Shown here piece by piece: positions 1 to 9,099 of a stretch of DNA of 64,000 nucleotides. Location of the stretch: positions 620,001 through 684,000 of the forward strand of contig NZ_JAENIK010000004.1 of assembly GCF_016595465.1 (NCBI RefSeq), read 5' to 3'. The notes under the pieces were generated by a model, which was given only the letters and a program-made list of their open reading frames with translations, was not told where the DNA came from and made no database searches. The stretch is from Luteolibacter yonseiensis. GTDB lineage: Bacteria > Verrucomicrobiota > Verrucomicrobiia > Verrucomicrobiales > Akkermansiaceae. The position numbers and the translations under genes are program-made. Each line of letters starts with the position of its first letter. Position 1 is the first letter of the stretch.

Positions 1-2
1 TG

Positions 3-686
3 TTCGACATCGACGTGGACGCGGTGACAGCAAAGCTCAAGGCGATGCCGGCCATTCGGGAAGCCCATGTCGAGCGGCACCTGCCGGGAAAACTCGTGGT
101 CCGTGTCAGTCCCCGCACCCCCCGTGCCTGGATCTCCTGTCCGGAGGCGGGCTTGCAAGACACCCGCGGCGCCGGTGCGATGCTGGTCGATCAAGACGGT
201 GTCGCGTACCCGTGTCCGGAACTGCAGCTTGAGTCCGCGGCAAACCTGCCATGCATCCAACTGCCTTCATCGGAGGAACACCCGATCCAACCCGGCGGCA
301 GGATCCCGCACCCCGAACTCGCGCATTGTTTCCGGCTGCTGGAGTCCGCCCGCGCCGCCGATCCCGACGCCATCCACTGGATCGACTCGGTGAAACAGGT
401 GAACGCATGGTCCCTGCTGCTCGTCACCCGTGAAGGCATCTCCGCCACCTTCGGGCTCGGAGACCACGAGCGCCAGATCGCCAGCCTGCGCGCCGCGATG
501 GATCACTCGGGCGAGGAGGGTTACGACATCGCCACCATCAATCTCATTCCGAAGCACAACATCCCCATCACACTGCGGACCGAGGCCACGCCTCCCCGGG
601 CGGTCCCCATCGCCGAGCCGACCGCAGGGGAGCTTCGCGAGCAGCGCCGCTCCAGCGATCTCAAGACCCTTCTCAACCGCAACTGA
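3..686 (+). CDS. ftsQ: Cell-division protein FtsQ/DivIB (5' partial)
   Basis: The open frame runs in from the left edge, so the cytoplasmic and transmembrane N-terminus lies outside the window. The first visible residues (FDIDVDAVTAKLKAMPAIREAHVERHLPGKLVVRV, given here only as its core LPGKLVVRV) match the end of a POTRA domain followed by the beta domain of FtsQ. FtsQ is a bitopic division protein that links FtsL/FtsB to the septal peptidoglycan synthase on the outer face of the inner membrane. Position directly before ftsA and ftsZ is the classic dcw-cluster order and supports the call. The stop is 21 bp before ftsA, so co-transcription is likely. The C-terminal tail after about residue 190 is charged and probably disordered. 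Confidence 0.85.
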   Translation, partial: FDIDVDAVTAKLKAMPAIREAHVERHLPGKLVVRVSPRTPRAWISCPEAGLQDTRGAGAMLVDQDGVAYPCPELQLESAANLPCIQLPSSEEHPIQPGGRIPHPELAHCFRLLESARAADPDAIHWIDSVKQVNAWSLLLVTREGISATFGLGDHERQIASLRAAMDHSGEEGYDIATINLIPKHNIPITLRTEATPPRAVPIAEPTAGELREQRRSSDLKTLLNRN

Positions 687-707
687 TTTCCTCCGTTCAA
701 TTTACCC

Positions 708-1922
708 ATGGCCCGTCGCACGAAAATTCATGTCGGACTCGAAATCGGCACCAGCAAGACCTGCATGGTCGTCGGCGAGGTGAAGCCGGACAGCGCCGTA
801 AAGATCCTCGGCATCGGAGTGACGAAAACCGCGGGTGTCCGGAAAGGGGAGATCTATGATTTCTCCCAGGCCCGCGCCTGTCTGAAAGACGCGCTCGCCA
901 AGGCGGAAGACGCAAGCGACGTGGTCATCGGCAGCGTTTTCCTCGCGGTGACCGGCTCCCACATCCAGGGCGTCAACAACCGCGGCACCTTCCGCCTGCC
1001 GGATGGAGAACCCACCGTCGCTCCCGAGCACGTCGAGGAAGCCCGCACCATCGCCCGCGAGGTTCACATCCCGCAGGACCACGTCTATCTGCACCCCATC
1101 ATCCGGAACTACTGGCTGGACGGACTCGAACACTCGACCTCCCCGGTCGGATTGTTCGGAAAAACCGTCGAGGCGGATTTCCACATCGTCCACGGCATCG
1201 GCACGCGCATTCAGAACAGCATCAAGCTGGTGAGGGAAATGCCGCTGGAGGTGGATGACATCGTCTTCTCACCCATCGCCACCGCGCAGATGGCGCTGGA
1301 CCGCGAGCAGCGGGAGCGTGGAGCCCTCGTCATCGACATCGGGGCGGGGACCACGGATTACGCGCTCTATCTGAACGGCGCCATCGCCGCGTCCGGCTGC
1401 ATTCCCGTCGGCGGAGACCACGTGACGAATGACATCCACCTGGTCACCGGCCTGCCGTTTTCGAAAGCGGACCGGCTGAAGATCCTGGAAGGGGATGCCT
1501 CCGCGGATCCGGTGAAATCCGTCGGCACGGCGAAACTCACCGACGACCGCGGCTTCGCGGAAGTGGAGGTCGGCCGCGGCGTGCTCAACGAAATCATCCG
1601 CCAGCGGCTTGAGGAGACGCTGAAGCTCGTCCGCGCGCGCCTGCCCATCGGTGCCGTTGAAAACATCGGTGCCGGAATATTCCTGACAGGCGGCACCAGC
1701 CTCATGCGCGGGTTCGACGGTCTCGCGTTCGACGTCTTCGGCCGCGACATCTACCGTCCCGAGACTCCGGAGATCAGCGGCGTGCAGGCGAGTTTCAAGG
1801 ATCCCCACTACGCCACCGCCATCGGCCTCATCCGCTACGCGCAGATTCTCGAAACCGAGCGCGCCACCCCGCCGGGAATCATCGGAAAGATCGGCCGCAT
1901 GTTCTGGCCGTTCGGAAAATGA
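708..1922 (+). CDS. ftsA: Cell-division protein FtsA
   Basis: This 404-residue protein is an actin-fold ATPase that tethers FtsZ to the membrane and helps recruit the divisome. It shows the phosphate-1 motif LEIGTSKT (residues 11-18), the phosphate-2 motif DIGAGTTD (210-217), and the adenosine-type motif LTGGTSLMRG near residue 325. The last residues, GKIGRMFWPFGK, form a plausible amphipathic membrane-targeting helix, the expected C-terminus of FtsA. Its length is normal for the family. The ATG at 708 lies 21 bp after ftsQ, without a clear Shine-Dalgarno sequence. ftsZ follows 52 bp downstream in the same direction. The assignment rests on motifs plus gene order and is secure. Confidence 0.96.
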   Translation: MARRTKIHVGLEIGTSKTCMVVGEVKPDSAVKILGIGVTKTAGVRKGEIYDFSQARACLKDALAKAEDASDVVIGSVFLAVTGSHIQGVNNRGTFRLPDGEPTVAPEHVEEARTIAREVHIPQDHVYLHPIIRNYWLDGLEHSTSPVGLFGKTVEADFHIVHGIGTRIQNSIKLVREMPLEVDDIVFSPIATAQMALDREQRERGALVIDIGAGTTDYALYLNGAIAASGCIPVGGDHVTNDIHLVTGLPFSKADRLKILEGDASADPVKSVGTAKLTDDRGFAEVEVGRGVLNEIIRQRLEETLKLVRARLPIGAVENIGAGIFLTGGTSLMRGFDGLAFDVFGRDIYRPETPEISGVQASFKDPHYATAIGLIRYAQILETERATPPGIIGKIGRMFWPFGK

Positions 1923-1974
1923 CGGTGGCACCCCTGACCATTTCCAACAACCAACGTCCAACCTTCCCATCTCC

Positions 1975-3792
1975 ATGATCCCCTACACCCGAGATCCCCA
2001 GCAAACGATCCCCACCTCCGCAGTCAAAATCATCGGCCTCGGCGGGGCGGGGGCGAACATGTTGGAGAGGATCGCCCTCGACGGCATGGAGGGCGCCGAA
2101 CTGCTGGCCCTGAACACGGACATCCGCACGCTGGCCTCGTGCCTCGCCCGGGAAAAGATCCAACTGGGCGTGAACCTCACCAAGGGCCTCGGTGCCGGTG
2201 GGGATCCGGTGCTCGGGCACCAGGCGATTCTGGAGTCGGAGGAACAGATCCGCGCCGCCATCCAGGGCCGCCGCATTGTCTTCCTCTGCACCGGGCTCGG
2301 TGGCGGCACCGGTTCCGGCGCGGCTCCCATCATCACCCGGATCGCCCGGGAGGAAGGCGCGTTTGTCGTTGTCTTCGCCACCATGCCCTTCGCCTTCGAG
2401 GGCAAACGCCGCCGCGAACAGGCCGAGACCGCTCTCAACGAGCTCGCGGTCCTGTCAAACGCGCTGGTCACTTTCGACAACAACCGCATGGGCGAGCTCG
2501 TGCTGGCGAAACAAGGAATACACGAGGCTTTCGCCGCCGCGGACCACATGATCTGCGAGTCCATCAAGGCGGTCATCCGCCTGGTGGTAAGGCCCGGACT
2601 GATCAACGTGGGCCTCGACGATCTCATGAGCGCGCTGCGCACGAACCGCTCGCGCTGCCTGTTCGGTTCCGGCATTTCATCCGGCAAGGACCGGGCGTCG
2701 AAGGCTCTCAAAAACGCCCTCAACAGCCCGTTGCTGGATCAGGGCGCGCTGCTGAAGGACGCACAAACCGTGCTCGTCCATCTTTCCGGTGGCGAGGACC
2801 TGACACTTTTCGAAATCGAGCTGCTCATGCAGCGCCTGCAAAAGTTCGTTCCGGACAAGGCCCACGTCCTGTTCGGCGCCGCGATCGACCCGGCGATGGG
2901 GGACTCCCTCTCCATCACCCTCATCAGCGCCCTGCCCGAGGATTATCTCGCCAGCGCCCCCCGGGAGTCGCTGAGCCACCACACGCCGGAAAACCCGCTG
3001 CTGGATCCCAGCCAAGGGTTCACCCCGCCTGCCGAAAAAACCGTGGAGCCCGAGGTGGTGAAGGCTGCCGAGCCCCGGCCGGAACCGGAACCGGTCAGGA
3101 ATTTCATCGCTCCCATCCCTGAGTTCACAGCCGCCCCGGAACCGGCAGCCGCGCCCGCGACGGAACCCGCCGCCGTTTCTCCGCTCTCCAAGTTCCGCCG
3201 CGCGGCCGCCACGGTCGCCGCGATTCCTTCCTTGTTCGACGACGAGCGCCCCTTCGCCGAACCAGACTACGCCACGAAACCGGAGCAGGCGGCGCCACCC
3301 GCGCCCGAGCCGGAACCCGAGTCTCCGATGGACGCCTTCACCTTCGCGGAACCCGCTCCGGAACCGGCTGCCACGGATGAAGCTCCAACCGCGGCCCGCA
3401 CCGAACCTGTCTATGCCGAGGCGGACGAGCCCGACCCCGAGCCGATCGAAGCCATCGAAGCGGTGCCCCAGCCCGCCGTATTCGTTCCGGGACCGAAAAG
3501 ACGTCCTTCGATCTCGATCCCGTGGGGCAAGACCAAACCTGCGGAATTCCCCGAGGACCTGGCGGAGCCCGCTCCACCGGTGGAACCCGAGGCATTCGCC
3601 GCCCCGGAGCCTGCCGCGGCGGCACCTGTCGAGGCAGAGCTGCCAAAGCTGAAACTCGGCATCAAATCCGGCGGTTCCCAGAGCGAGCTTTCCCTCGACT
3701 CCGCACCACGGGGCCGTTTCGAAGGCGAGTCACCGAACGTTTTCGACGGGGAGGATCTCGATCTTCCTCCGTTCCTGCGGAAGAAAAAATAA
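1975..3792 (+). CDS. ftsZ: Cell-division protein FtsZ with a long C-terminal linker
   Basis: FtsZ is the tubulin-like GTPase that polymerises into the division ring. The GTP-binding motif GLGGAGAN lies at residues 21-28 and the tubulin signature GLGGGTGSG at 107-115. The GTPase and activation domains end near residue 330. They are followed by about 260 residues very rich in Pro, Ala and Glu, a disordered linker. The end, DLDLPPFLRKKK, matches the conserved C-terminal peptide that binds FtsA. At 605 residues it is much longer than the usual 380-450, entirely because of the linker. A segment reading FDNNRM replaces the more familiar N-D-x-L pattern in this region. The mutarotase gene begins 8 bp downstream, suggesting one transcript. 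Confidence 0.96.
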   Translation: MIPYTRDPQQTIPTSAVKIIGLGGAGANMLERIALDGMEGAELLALNTDIRTLASCLAREKIQLGVNLTKGLGAGGDPVLGHQAILESEEQIRAAIQGRRIVFLCTGLGGGTGSGAAPIITRIAREEGAFVVVFATMPFAFEGKRRREQAETALNELAVLSNALVTFDNNRMGELVLAKQGIHEAFAAADHMICESIKAVIRLVVRPGLINVGLDDLMSALRTNRSRCLFGSGISSGKDRASKALKNALNSPLLDQGALLKDAQTVLVHLSGGEDLTLFEIELLMQRLQKFVPDKAHVLFGAAIDPAMGDSLSITLISALPEDYLASAPRESLSHHTPENPLLDPSQGFTPPAEKTVEPEVVKAAEPRPEPEPVRNFIAPIPEFTAAPEPAAAPATEPAAVSPLSKFRRAAATVAAIPSLFDDERPFAEPDYATKPEQAAPPAPEPEPESPMDAFTFAEPAPEPAATDEAPTAARTEPVYAEADEPDPEPIEAIEAVPQPAVFVPGPKRRPSISIPWGKTKPAEFPEDLAEPAPPVEPEAFAAPEPAAAAPVEAELPKLKLGIKSGGSQSELSLDSAPRGRFEGESPNVFDGEDLDLPPFLRKKK

Positions 3793-3799
3793 CACCACC

Positions 3800-4660
3800 A
3801 TGAGCGACCTCGAAAAATTCGAAATCCCCGGACATCTCCGGATCACACCGGGCAACGGCGGCCTGCCGAAACTTCTGATCGAAACCGGAGGAAGCACCGC
3901 GGAGATCTATCTGCACGGCGCGCACGTCACGGGGTTTCAGAAAAAGGGTGAACCGCCGTTGCTTTTCATGAGCGCCAGGAGCGAGTTTGTCGCCGGAGCT
4001 CCGATCCGTGGCGGCGTACCGGTCATTTTCCCATGGTTCGGCCCGCGCGAGGGGTTTCCGTCCCATGGCACCGCCCGCCTCAGCGAGTGGACCATCCTTC
4101 AGACGGCGCTGCTGCCTGACGGCTCCGTGCGGGTGGATCTCGCGCTGGCCGGAGCGGACGATTTCGAGGTCGGTTTCGTCGTCACCGCGGGCGACAGCCT
4201 CGGCATGGAGCTGACCGTGAAAAATACGGGTGACGCCGGGCGATCCTTCGCGAACTGCCTGCACACTTATTTCCAGGTCGGCGACATCCACAAGGTTTCC
4301 ATCAGCGGCCTGCAGGGCACCGGTTATACGGACTCGCTCACCGCCCGATCCGAAGTCGAGGCCGGGCCCTCCATCCTCATCGACCGGGAGGTGGACCGCA
4401 TCTATCAGGACACCACCGCCACGGTCGACATCCACGATCCATCGCTGGGCCGCACCATCCACGTTGCGAAATCCGGCTCCAATTCGACCGTCGTGTGGAA
4501 CCCATGGATCGACAAGTCCATCCGCATGCCCGACTTCGGTGACGAGGAGTACCTGCAAATGCTCTGCGTGGAATCCGGAAACATTGCCAAAAACCAGATC
4601 ACCCTCGCGCCATCCGCCAGCTCCACCCTGAAGGTGGAGATTTCCAGCAGCGCGCTGTGA
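3800..4660 (+). CDS. Glucose-6-phosphate 1-epimerase-like mutarotase (YeaD type)
   Basis: This 286-residue protein belongs to the aldose 1-epimerase superfamily, D-hexose-6-phosphate mutarotase branch, which interconverts alpha and beta anomers of hexose 6-phosphates in the cytoplasm. Visible signatures are GAHVTGF (residue 35 onward), RGGVPVIFPWFG near residue 75, and HGTAR just after it, all typical of the YeaD branch. The likely catalytic His is H155 in NCLHTYFQVG and the general base Glu is E258 in CVESGN. There is no signal peptide, consistent with a cytosolic enzyme. It begins 8 bp after ftsZ and probably shares that transcript, although no functional link to division is evident. The exact substrate is inferred from the family. 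Confidence 0.85.
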   Translation: MSDLEKFEIPGHLRITPGNGGLPKLLIETGGSTAEIYLHGAHVTGFQKKGEPPLLFMSARSEFVAGAPIRGGVPVIFPWFGPREGFPSHGTARLSEWTILQTALLPDGSVRVDLALAGADDFEVGFVVTAGDSLGMELTVKNTGDAGRSFANCLHTYFQVGDIHKVSISGLQGTGYTDSLTARSEVEAGPSILIDREVDRIYQDTTATVDIHDPSLGRTIHVAKSGSNSTVVWNPWIDKSIRMPDFGDEEYLQMLCVESGNIAKNQITLAPSASSTLKVEISSSAL

Positions 4661-4768
4661 GCATCGTTTCCACCGTCCCCGCCCTTTGGTGAACCCGACG
4701 GCGGGGCCGGTGCTTCCGGAGATTTTATTTTCCGGTAGAATTCTCCGGGAGGTGCCGTATTCGTCCGG

Positions 4769-7078
4769 GTGATACGTCGCCTTTCCTGCCATCTCCTGCT
4801 CGGATTGACGGGTGTGCTGTCCGCGCAGGACGGCCCGGCGATCTATGCGGAGCACTGCGCGTCTTGCCATGGCAAAAACGGGGAGGGGGTGGAGGACGAG
4901 GTGGACGAACCATTGATCGGCGAGCGTTCGCTGGCCTCGCTCAGCCGCTACATCGACAAACGCATGCCGGAGGACCATCCGGAACTACTTGATGCCGAGC
5001 AGTCCCAACGGGTGGCGGAATACATCTACGGCGCGTTTTATTCACCCGAGGCTCGTGCGAGGAACTCGCCGCCGCCCAAGGCCGCCTTCGCCCGTCTCAC
5101 CAACCGCCAGTTCCGCGAATCGGTGGCGGACCTGATAGGAAGTTTCGGAGAAACCACAGCGCCGGGGGAGGGGACCGGATTGAAGGGGCAGTATTTCCAA
5201 TCCGACGGGATGAACAAGAAGGCGCGCAAGGTGATGGACCGCCAGGATGCGCGGATCTCGTTCGATTTCGGCGAGGGTTCGCCGGCGGACGGCATCACGG
5301 CGGATCAGTTTTCCATCGCCTGGGACGGCTCGCTCATCGCGCCGGAAACGGGGTGGTATGAGTTCAGGATCCGCACGCCGAACGGCGCGCGCCTCTATCT
5401 GAACCGCGACCGGCAGGCGGGTGATGGCAACCATCGTGATGACAGCGGCGCGAAGAGGCAGGTGGCGCTCATCGATTCCTGGGTGAGCTCCGGCACGGAT
5501 GTCCGCGAGTCCGCCGCGCGCGTCTATCTGCTGGGCGGGCGCGGCTACGCGATGCGTTTCGACTACTTCAAATACCAGGACAAGAAGGGGATGGTGAGCC
5601 TGGAGTGGAAGCTCCCGCGTGGCGGCTGGACCGTGGTTTCGACACCTTATCTCTCGCCCGCCGGAGCCGCACATGTCCCGGTGATTTCCACCACCTTCCC
5701 GGCGGATGACGCGAGCGAAGGTTACGAACGTGGGACCGGGATCTCAAAAGACTGGCACGAGGCCACCACCGCCGCGGCCATCGAGGCGGCGAACCAGGTG
5801 ACGGACCGCCTGGAGATTCTGGCCAACGTCAGGATGGATGCGGAAGACAGGGTGGCGAAATTGAAACAATGGGTCGCCACCTTCGCCGAGCGGGCCTTCC
5901 GCCGGCCGCTCACCGACGAACTCCGGCAAATCTACGTCGAGCGGCCGTTCACCGGAGATCTGACGCCGGATCAGTCGGTGAAGCGCGCGGTCATCCTCGT
6001 CTTGAAATCACCGCGGTTCCTCTATCCCGAAGTGGGTGGGGAACACGATGATTTCACCGTCGCCAACCGGCTGGCCCTCGGTCTTTGGGATTCGCTGCCG
6101 GACCAGACGTTGCTGGATCTGGCAAAAGCCGGCCAGCTCCACACCCCGGAACAGGTGGCGGCCCAGGCGCGCCGGATGGCTTCCGACGCCCGGGCCAGGG
6201 CAAAGCTCGGGGAGTTTTTCCAACGCTGGCTGAAGCTGGATGTGGAGAGCGAGCTGAGCAAGGACCCCGCCGCATTTCCCGGCTTCGACGCCCCGCTTGT
6301 CGCCGATCTGCGGCGGTCGTTGGAGCTATTTGTGGAAGGCGTCGTCTGGAGTGACAAATCCGACTACCGCGAGCTGATCGAAGCGGACTACCTGCTCTTC
6401 AACGACCGTCTGGCGGAATTTTATGGAATGCCGGTGCCGGATGGAGGCGGATTCAAACCGGTGAAATTCGATCCCTCCGAGCGGGCGGGCGTCCTCACCC
6501 ATCCTTATCTGCTGGCACGGCTCGCCCATCCCAACATCACCTCTCCCATCCACCGCGGGGTGTTTCTCTCGCGGAACGTGCTGGGTGGCATCCTCAAGCC
6601 GCCGCCGGAGGCCATCGCCTTTGAAGACCACAAGTTCGATCCCAAACTGACCATGCGGGAAAAGGTGGCCGAAATGACGCGCAACGCCTCATGCATGACC
6701 TGCCACGAGACGATCAACCCGCTCGGATTCTCGCTGGAGAACTTCGACCCCGTAGGACGCTTCCGCACGCTGGATGGCGGGAAACCGATCAACCCCGCCT
6801 CGGAGTTTCCCACCACCGAGGGCGAGATCCTGCATCTCGCGGGACCGCGCGATGTGGCCGCGTACGCGGTGAGATCCGACACCGCGCGGCAGGGTTTCAT
6901 CCGCCAGCTGTTCCAGAGCACCATCAAACAGAATCCCGCCGTCTACGGCTACGACGCCGTCCGCAAGCTCGACGCCTCTTTCACCGCCTCCGGCTACCAC
7001 GTCCGGAATCTCTTCGCCGAAATCAACACCGTCGCCGCCCTGCAGGGCATCCCGAATCCAGACCAAGCAAAACGATGA
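4769..7078 (+). CDS. Secreted planctomycete-type cytochrome c protein (DUF1592/1588/1585) with PA14-like domain
   Basis: The 769-residue product begins at GTG 4769 with a signal peptide ending near LSAQ. A haem-binding CASCH lies at residues 30-34 and a second CMTCH at 642-646. Between them are a DUF1587-like segment (RLTNRQFRESVADLIG), a PA14-like beta domain (about residues 135-290, with PETGWYEFRIRTPNGARLYL), and the DUF1592 and DUF1588 regions. The DUF1585 region around the second CxxCH reads INPLGFSLENFDPVGRFR. This is a familiar Planctomycetes-Verrucomicrobia architecture usually found next to a DUF1552 protein, as here (ATGA overlap). The biochemical role is not established; periplasmic electron transfer or polysaccharide-linked oxidation has been suggested for such pairs. 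Confidence 0.88.
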   Translation: MIRRLSCHLLLGLTGVLSAQDGPAIYAEHCASCHGKNGEGVEDEVDEPLIGERSLASLSRYIDKRMPEDHPELLDAEQSQRVAEYIYGAFYSPEARARNSPPPKAAFARLTNRQFRESVADLIGSFGETTAPGEGTGLKGQYFQSDGMNKKARKVMDRQDARISFDFGEGSPADGITADQFSIAWDGSLIAPETGWYEFRIRTPNGARLYLNRDRQAGDGNHRDDSGAKRQVALIDSWVSSGTDVRESAARVYLLGGRGYAMRFDYFKYQDKKGMVSLEWKLPRGGWTVVSTPYLSPAGAAHVPVISTTFPADDASEGYERGTGISKDWHEATTAAAIEAANQVTDRLEILANVRMDAEDRVAKLKQWVATFAERAFRRPLTDELRQIYVERPFTGDLTPDQSVKRAVILVLKSPRFLYPEVGGEHDDFTVANRLALGLWDSLPDQTLLDLAKAGQLHTPEQVAAQARRMASDARARAKLGEFFQRWLKLDVESELSKDPAAFPGFDAPLVADLRRSLELFVEGVVWSDKSDYRELIEADYLLFNDRLAEFYGMPVPDGGGFKPVKFDPSERAGVLTHPYLLARLAHPNITSPIHRGVFLSRNVLGGILKPPPEAIAFEDHKFDPKLTMREKVAEMTRNASCMTCHETINPLGFSLENFDPVGRFRTLDGGKPINPASEFPTTEGEILHLAGPRDVAAYAVRSDTARQGFIRQLFQSTIKQNPAVYGYDAVRKLDASFTASGYHVRNLFAEINTVAALQGIPNPDQAKR

Positions 7079-8388
7079 ACATCACCACCCGCCGCTCGTT
7101 TCTCCGCCAGCTCGGATTGTCCGCCGCCGCGCTTCCGTTCCTTCCCGCCTTGCCCTCCCTCGCGCAGGATGCCGCCGGTTCGAAAATGCAACGGATCATC
7201 TTCCTCTTCACCCCCAACGGAACCGTGCCTCCGGAATTCTGGCCGGACCAGGTGGGCGCGGACTTCAAGCTCAAGCGCATCCTCGCTCCGCTGGATCCGT
7301 TCAAAAACCGCCTGATGACGCTCAAGGGCGTCTGCAACAAGATCCGGGGCGACGGCGACGGCCACATGCGCGGCATCAGCTGCCTTCTCACGGCGGACGA
7401 GCTTCTGCCGGGAAACATCCAGGGCGGCAGCGACAAGCCCGCCGGATGGGCGAGGAACATCTCCATCGACCAGGAAATCCGCAATTTCCTGCAAGCCCGC
7501 AAGGAAACCGCGACACGCTTCGGCTCGCTGGAACTCGGCGTGGCGGTGCCGAACCGGGCGGACCCGTGGACCCGCGAATCCTACGCGGGCCCGAACCAGC
7601 CGCTGGCTCCCGCCAGCGATCCCTACGCGCTGTTTGAGAAACTCTACGGCAGTACCAAGGATCGTGAAAATCTCGGCAGCGTTCTGGATGAAGTGCGTGA
7701 GGACCTCAGCAGCATCGCCGCGAAGGTGGATCGCGAGGAAAGGGACCTGCTGGACCAGCACGTAACCTTCGTGCGGGACATGGAGAAGGACCTGCAGAGC
7801 AGCGGGACGACAAACCTGCTGCTTCCGCCACCTTCCCTCGAACAGGGAGTCGCGCTGGACAACGACGGAATCCCGAAGATCAGCACCATGCAGGCGGACC
7901 TTCTGGTGAATGCGATGGCGAACGGCATGGCCCGTGTCGCCACGCTGCAATACACCAACAGCGTCGGCCAGGCCCGCATGCGCTGGCTGGACATTCATGA
8001 CGACCACCACCACCTCTCCCATGAGCCGGACAACAATGCCGACGCCCAGGAAAAACTGGTGAAGATCAACACCTGGCTCTGCGAACAACTCGCCTACCTC
8101 GCGAAGAAACTGGAAAGCATCCCCGAACCCGGTGGCCAGGGGACGATGCTGGACCACACCACCATTGTCTGGACCAACGAGCTTGGGAAAGGCAACAGCC
8201 ACAGTCTGGACAACATTCCCTTCGTCCTGCTCGGCGGGGGACTCGGTTTCAAGACAGGGCAGGCCATGCAGTTCGACAACGTGGCCCACAACCGGCTGTG
8301 GCTTTCCATCGCGCATGCGTTCGGTCACCATATTCCCGTCTTCGGGCAGGAAAAATTCTGCGAGGGCGGGGCGCTGGCGCTGGCGTGA
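7075..8388 (+). CDS. DUF1552 family exported protein
   Basis: The ATG at 7075 overlaps the previous stop codon by 4 bp, indicating translational coupling. The 437-residue product begins with a twin-arginine-like leader, TRRSFLRQLG followed by a hydrophobic Ala/Leu stretch ending near LPSLAQ. The body contains conserved-looking segments such as IIFLFTPNGTVPPEFWP near the N-terminus, a His-rich DIHDDHHHLSHEPD near residue 305, and TTIVWTNELGKGNSHS near 362, which match DUF1552. The family resembles alkaline-phosphatase/sulfatase-like folds (DUF1501 relatives) and is almost always paired with the DUF1592 cytochrome. Tat export would fit cofactor or metal loading before secretion. Function is unknown. 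Confidence 0.88.
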   Translation: MNITTRRSFLRQLGLSAAALPFLPALPSLAQDAAGSKMQRIIFLFTPNGTVPPEFWPDQVGADFKLKRILAPLDPFKNRLMTLKGVCNKIRGDGDGHMRGISCLLTADELLPGNIQGGSDKPAGWARNISIDQEIRNFLQARKETATRFGSLELGVAVPNRADPWTRESYAGPNQPLAPASDPYALFEKLYGSTKDRENLGSVLDEVREDLSSIAAKVDREERDLLDQHVTFVRDMEKDLQSSGTTNLLLPPPSLEQGVALDNDGIPKISTMQADLLVNAMANGMARVATLQYTNSVGQARMRWLDIHDDHHHLSHEPDNNADAQEKLVKINTWLCEQLAYLAKKLESIPEPGGQGTMLDHTTIVWTNELGKGNSHSLDNIPFVLLGGGLGFKTGQAMQFDNVAHNRLWLSIAHAFGHHIPVFGQEKFCEGGALALA

Positions 8389-8450
8389 CGCGCACGTCCC
8401 CTCGTTTTCATTCGGCTTGCGCCCCAAGATCCCGCCTCTAACGTGCGTGC

Positions 8451-9005
8451 ATGTCGGATTCGGCCACCCATGCCTTCGAGTTCAGCGGAACCGCGGATAT
8501 TTCCGCATCCGACAAACTGTTGCCGTTGGTTTACGAAGAACTCCGGCGCCTGGCGGCGTTCCGCTTGAAAAACGAGATGGGCAATCAAACCCTCCAGCCG
8601 ACCGCGCTGGTGCACGAGGCGTGGCTCCGTATCTCGGGGAACGAGGAGAGATCGTGGGATGACCAGATCCATTTCTTCAACGCGGCAGCCCTGGCGATGC
8701 GGCGGATCCTGGTCGAGAGGGCGAGGAGCAAGGCCCGCATCAAACGGAGACGCCCGGACGACCTGTCCTTCATGGATCAGGACTGGGTGGAGAACGACGA
8801 CCACATCATCATGATCCACGAGTGCCTCACACTTCTGGAGAAAAGTGATCCGGAATCCGCGAAAGTGGTTTTGTTGAAATTCTACGGTGGATTGAGCAGC
8901 GGCGAGATCGGCCAGATCACCGGACGCAGCGTGCGTTCCGTCGAACGCCAATGGATGTTCGCGAAGGCACAGCTGTACCGCCTGATCACGAAACACCTGA
9001 CGTGA
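8451..9005 (+). CDS. ECF-family RNA polymerase sigma factor
   Basis: This is a 184-residue group 4 sigma factor. The N-terminal half carries LPLVYEELRRLAAFRL and QPTALVHEAWLRI, typical of the sigma-70 ECF branch often found beside Ser/Thr kinases in Planctomycetes and Verrucomicrobia. Region 4 (residues 140-175) reads LLKFYGGLSSGEIGQ followed by a helix-turn-helix, RSVRSVERQW. No membrane segment or anti-sigma gene is adjacent. The gene lies 62 bp after the DUF1552 gene and is followed by a terminator hairpin shared with the convergent surface-protein gene. A transmembrane Ser/Thr kinase at 14247-16469, beyond that surface protein, is the likely regulatory partner by analogy with other such loci. 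Confidence 0.92.
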   Translation: MSDSATHAFEFSGTADISASDKLLPLVYEELRRLAAFRLKNEMGNQTLQPTALVHEAWLRISGNEERSWDDQIHFFNAAALAMRRILVERARSKARIKRRRPDDLSFMDQDWVENDDHIIMIHECLTLLEKSDPESAKVVLLKFYGGLSSGEIGQITGRSVRSVERQWMFAKAQLYRLITKHLT

Positions 9006-9039
9006 GCGGCGGCATCTCCCGCACCGCACCCTCCGCAAG

Positions 9040-9072
9040 AAAAAAGACCTCCCGGCGGAACCGGGAGGCCTT
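9040..9072 (-). terminator. Intrinsic terminator for the beta-repeat surface protein
   Basis: CCTCCCGG (9048-9055) pairs with CCGGGAGG (9061-9068) across a 5-nt loop. Read on the minus strand, the stem is followed by TCTTTTTTCTT, a good T-tract, 28 bp after the stop of the surface-protein gene. On the plus strand the tail is only weakly T-rich, so it may terminate the sigma factor transcript less efficiently. Confidence 0.8.
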
Positions 9073-9099
9073 CTGATTTTCAGCGGGCGGTTCTCCGGA

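Noticed and set aside
3662..4978. A 438-codon minus-strand frame opposite ftsZ and the mutarotase
   Set aside because: Crosses three real genes and has no recognisable domain.
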